Shown here one piece after another: positions 16,028 through 18,509 of a DNA stretch of 18,509 nucleotides. Position 1 is the first letter of the stretch; every line of letters begins with the position of its first letter. The position numbers and the translations under genes are program-made. The notes below the pieces were generated by a model. It was not told the DNA's origin. It saw nothing but the letters and a program-made list of their open reading frames with translations, and did not search any database. Source of the DNA: Bradyrhizobium sp. (GTDB lineage: Bacteria > Pseudomonadota > Alphaproteobacteria > Rhizobiales > Xanthobacteraceae); the NCBI GenBank assembly GCA_013695565.1, contig JACDAG010000497.1, forward strand, positions 1 to 18,509. The letters run 5' to 3'.

Positions 16028-18504
16028 TCGGCGGCGTTGCGATGGGCGTTCTGGTCGATCGGAAAGTCGCAAACGACCGTCGTGCCTTTGCCGAGTTCCG
16101 AATCGACGCGCACCTTGCCGCCATGCAGTTCGACAAAGGAGCGCACCAGCGACAGGCCGAGCCCCGCGCCGCGGTGCCGCGAGCCGTTGGAATGGCTCTC
16201 GAACCAGTCGAACACCTTGTCCTTCACATCGGGCGGAATGCCGGGGCCGGAATCGGTGACGGTGAAGACGACGCGATGCTCGTTGCGATGCGCGCTGATG
16301 GTGACGGTGGCGTCGTGCGGCGAGAAGCCGACGGCATTGGCCAGCAGATTATACAGCACCTGTACCACGCGGCGCTCGTCGCCGGTGAAATCGCCGATAT
16401 TGGGATCGATGTCGACCTTGAGTTCGATGCGGTCGGTGGCGAGGCGGTCCTGAATGCCTTCCCGGGCAGACTCGATGGCCTTCGCGATATTGACCGGGCC
16501 GAGCTCGAGCTTCATGGCGCCGGCGTCGATGGTGGCGAGATCGAGGATATTGTTGGTCAGCGCGAGCAGCGCGTTGGTCGATTTGGTGACGTAGTCGAGA
16601 TATTCGGCCTGCTTCGGCGTCAGCGGCCCGGTCGAGGGATCGCTGAGGAAATGCGCGAAGCCGATGATGGTGGTGAGCGGGGCGCGCAGCTCGTAGGAAA
16701 CGTGGTGGACGAAATCGACCTTCATCTGGTCGGCGGTCTCCAGCGCCTCGTTGCGTTCGCGCAGCGCGCGCTCGACATTCTCGGTGTCGGTGATGTCCTG
16801 GAAGGTCAGCATGGTGGCGCCGTCCGGCAGCGGCATCGTCATGCAGGTCAGCACACTGCCATCCCTGCGCTCGAGCTTCAGCTCCACCTGCGCCCGGTTG
16901 TCGATCGCGGTGATCGCCTCGCGCAGCGCGCGCCACGTCAGGACGTCGTCGAACAGTGGCTTGCACCAGCCTTCCACGGCTTCGATGTGGGGCTGTTCGC
17001 GCAGCTGCTCTTCCGACAGCTTCCACATCTTCGCAAAGGCGGGATTGAACAGTTCGACGCGGCCGTTGCTGCCGAACACCGCGACGGCTTCGGCGAGGTT
17101 GCTGAGCGTCTCGTGCTGGACCCGCGTCAGTCCGTCGAACCGCCGCGCCAGATCGAGGCTCTCGGTGACATTGTCGAACAGATAGGTGACGCCGCCTTCG
17201 AGGTTCGGCGTGGTGACGACGCTGACGGCGCGGCCGTCGGGCAGGAACCAGGTGTAGGTCTCCGGCTCGACCGCGCGATAGGCCTCGTGCAGCTTGGCCT
17301 TCCAGGCCCGGAAGTCCGGCTGCTCCGGCAGCTTGCGCGCGGCGCGCAGCCGGTCGAGCACGCTGGTATCGTCGGGCTGGCCGTCGAGAAAGGCCTGATC
17401 GAGGCCCCACAGCCGCCGGTAGGACTCATTGTAGAAGGCGAGCCGGCGCTGGGCGTCGAATACCGCAACCCCCGACGACAATTGGTCGAGGGTGCGGCGA
17501 TGCGCCTCCGCCATCCGCTCCATCGCGTCGCGCAACGCGGTGGCCTCGCTGGCGTCGAGCGCGATGCCGGCGCTGCCGCCATGCAGCTTCAGCGCCTGCA
17601 CGTCATAGATGCGCCGTTCGCCGCCGACCACGATCGGCAGCCGGGCGCTGAAGCTGGCATTGTCGTTCAACGCCCGGCCCATGTCGGAGCGCTGGTCGGT
17701 TTCCAGGAGTTCGAGGTTGCGGTGGATGGCGTCGGCGACGCTTAAGCCCTCGGTCGCCCGCACATAGGCCGTATTGGCGTAACGCAGATTGCCCTCGGCG
17801 CTCTTGGCCCAGATCGGCCAGGGCGCGGCGGCGGCGAAGTCGCGCAGCAGTTCGGTTTCTTCCTGCAGCGTCTTGTAGCGGAGGTTGGATTCGGCGAGTT
17901 CCCGGCGCAGCCCGCCGAGTTCGCGAATCCGGACAATGGCCTGGCCGCCGATGGCGCGGCCCATCGCCTCGATGGCGCGGCCGTTCGAGGTCGAGAGGTT
18001 GAGCAGAAAGCCTTCGCCGGCCTCGCGCAGCGCGTCGACGGCATGGTCCATCTGCAACGCCGGTTCCGGCGGCAACCAGGTTCCAAAGGCGAGGATGCGC
18101 TGCGGCGAGTTGTGCTGCGCGTCCTGCGAGATCAGAAGCGCGGTGTCGCCGCTGATCTGGGGCCGGTTGTCGCCCGCGGCCCAGGAAATCAGGATTTGGG
18201 GCTCGGCGAACAGCAGTGCGCGCAACCGGTCGGCCTGAACCTGTAATTCGGCGACGTCGGCGCGCAGGCCGACCTCGGTGCGGGTTGCCTTGACGCGGGT
18301 GCGCATCAGCAGGATCGCCGCCACGACGGTAAAGCCGACCAGCGACAGCGCCGTCGTCAGGACCGCGAATTCCTGGTGATTGAGGTCGAGCCAGGCCGAA
18401 ATCGATGCCGAAATCGCCTCGGACAGCGACAAATCACCGGCCAAAGCGGGTTCCGACACGACCGACAAAGCGGAGGCGAGCGCAAGCATGCCGTGACGTG
18501 CCAT
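16024..18504 (-). CDS. divL: DivL-like PAS sensor pseudo/tyrosine kinase
   Basis: An 826-residue membrane sensor kinase. The N-terminus looks like a signal peptide ending near PALAG, followed by a transmembrane segment (about 45-68, LTTALSLVGFTVVAAILL). Three PAS-like regions follow near residues 220-260, 335-380 and 465-510. In the DHp domain the phosphoacceptor histidine is replaced by Tyr604 (HVSYELRAPLTTIIGF). The ATPase domain is intact: N box LLANAVGF (about 720), G1 DSGPGIPP (about 753), G2 GAGLGLSLV (about 782). Tyrosine here marks DivL, which in Caulobacter controls the CckA-CtrA cell-cycle relay by sensing DivK. Start at 18504 is likely, but the frame stays open to the window edge five bases away, so an upstream start is possible. 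The next gene (tsaE fusion) overlaps its stop. Confidence 0.9.
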   Translation of the reverse strand: MARHGMLALASALSVVSEPALAGDLSLSEAISASISAWLDLNHQEFAVLTTALSLVGFTVVAAILLMRTRVKATRTEVGLRADVAELQVQADRLRALLFAEPQILISWAAGDNRPQISGDTALLISQDAQHNSPQRILAFGTWLPPEPALQMDHAVDALREAGEGFLLNLSTSNGRAIEAMGRAIGGQAIVRIRELGGLRRELAESNLRYKTLQEETELLRDFAAAAPWPIWAKSAEGNLRYANTAYVRATEGLSVADAIHRNLELLETDQRSDMGRALNDNASFSARLPIVVGGERRIYDVQALKLHGGSAGIALDASEATALRDAMERMAEAHRRTLDQLSSGVAVFDAQRRLAFYNESYRRLWGLDQAFLDGQPDDTSVLDRLRAARKLPEQPDFRAWKAKLHEAYRAVEPETYTWFLPDGRAVSVVTTPNLEGGVTYLFDNVTESLDLARRFDGLTRVQHETLSNLAEAVAVFGSNGRVELFNPAFAKMWKLSEEQLREQPHIEAVEGWCKPLFDDVLTWRALREAITAIDNRAQVELKLERRDGSVLTCMTMPLPDGATMLTFQDITDTENVERALRERNEALETADQMKVDFVHHVSYELRAPLTTIIGFAHFLSDPSTGPLTPKQAEYLDYVTKSTNALLALTNNILDLATIDAGAMKLELGPVNIAKAIESAREGIQDRLATDRIELKVDIDPNIGDFTGDERRVVQVLYNLLANAVGFSPHDATVTISAHRNEHRVVFTVTDSGPGIPPDVKDKVFDWFESHSNGSRHRGAGLGLSLVRSFVELHGGKVRVDSELGKGTTVVCDFPIDQNAHRNAAE

Positions 18505-18509
18505 TGAGG

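Noticed and set aside
16009..17745. Open frame of 578 codons on the plus strand opposite the divL-like gene
   Set aside because: It lies wholly antisense to an intact kinase with clear domains and reads as a low-complexity His/Arg/Gly/Ala-rich translation; long antisense frames are expected at this GC content.

Overview
The window is a GC-rich stretch of chromosome from an alphaproteobacterium, most likely Bradyrhizobium or a close Nitrobacteraceae relative. The evidence is the gene order, an alphaproteobacterial type AddAB pair, a DivL-type tyrosine histidine-kinase homologue, and several short intergenic repeat families that I recognise from Bradyrhizobium genomes. This taxon call is inference; no search was run. 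Coding density is high. I see no tRNA or rRNA gene, CRISPR array, insertion sequence or prophage.

Plus-strand block (1-5770): trpB and trpA encode the two subunits of tryptophan synthase. accD (acetyl-CoA carboxylase carboxyltransferase beta subunit) follows, then folC (folate synthesis), whose GTG start overlaps the accD stop, then a small calcineurin-like metallophosphoesterase. Repeat elements sit before trpB, between trpB and trpA, and between trpA and accD. The block ends at a symmetric hairpin (5778-5804) that can terminate transcription from both sides.

Minus-strand block (5830-18504), read from the right edge leftwards: a DivL-like membrane sensor kinase with tyrosine at the phosphoacceptor position; a TsaE ATPase fused to an AmgK-like sugar kinase, whose start overlaps the divL stop; a stem-loop terminator carried by a composite repeat; a PilZ-domain protein; a MurU-like nucleotidyltransferase; an inverted REP pair; addB and addA (double-strand-break repair helicase-nuclease, overlapping by 7 bases); and trxA (thioredoxin).

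How the genes fit together: AmgK and MurU activities would convert recovered MurNAc to MurNAc-1-phosphate and then UDP-MurNAc, the peptidoglycan recycling shortcut described in Pseudomonas and Caulobacter. Here that module is physically tied to a tRNA t6A factor (TsaE), a cell-cycle pseudokinase (DivL) and a probable c-di-GMP receptor (PilZ). The gene types are known. The least explained points are the TsaE-AmgK fusion, the PilZ gene between the two recycling genes, the loss of metal ligands in AccD and AddB, and repeats that supply a terminator and possibly mRNA structure.
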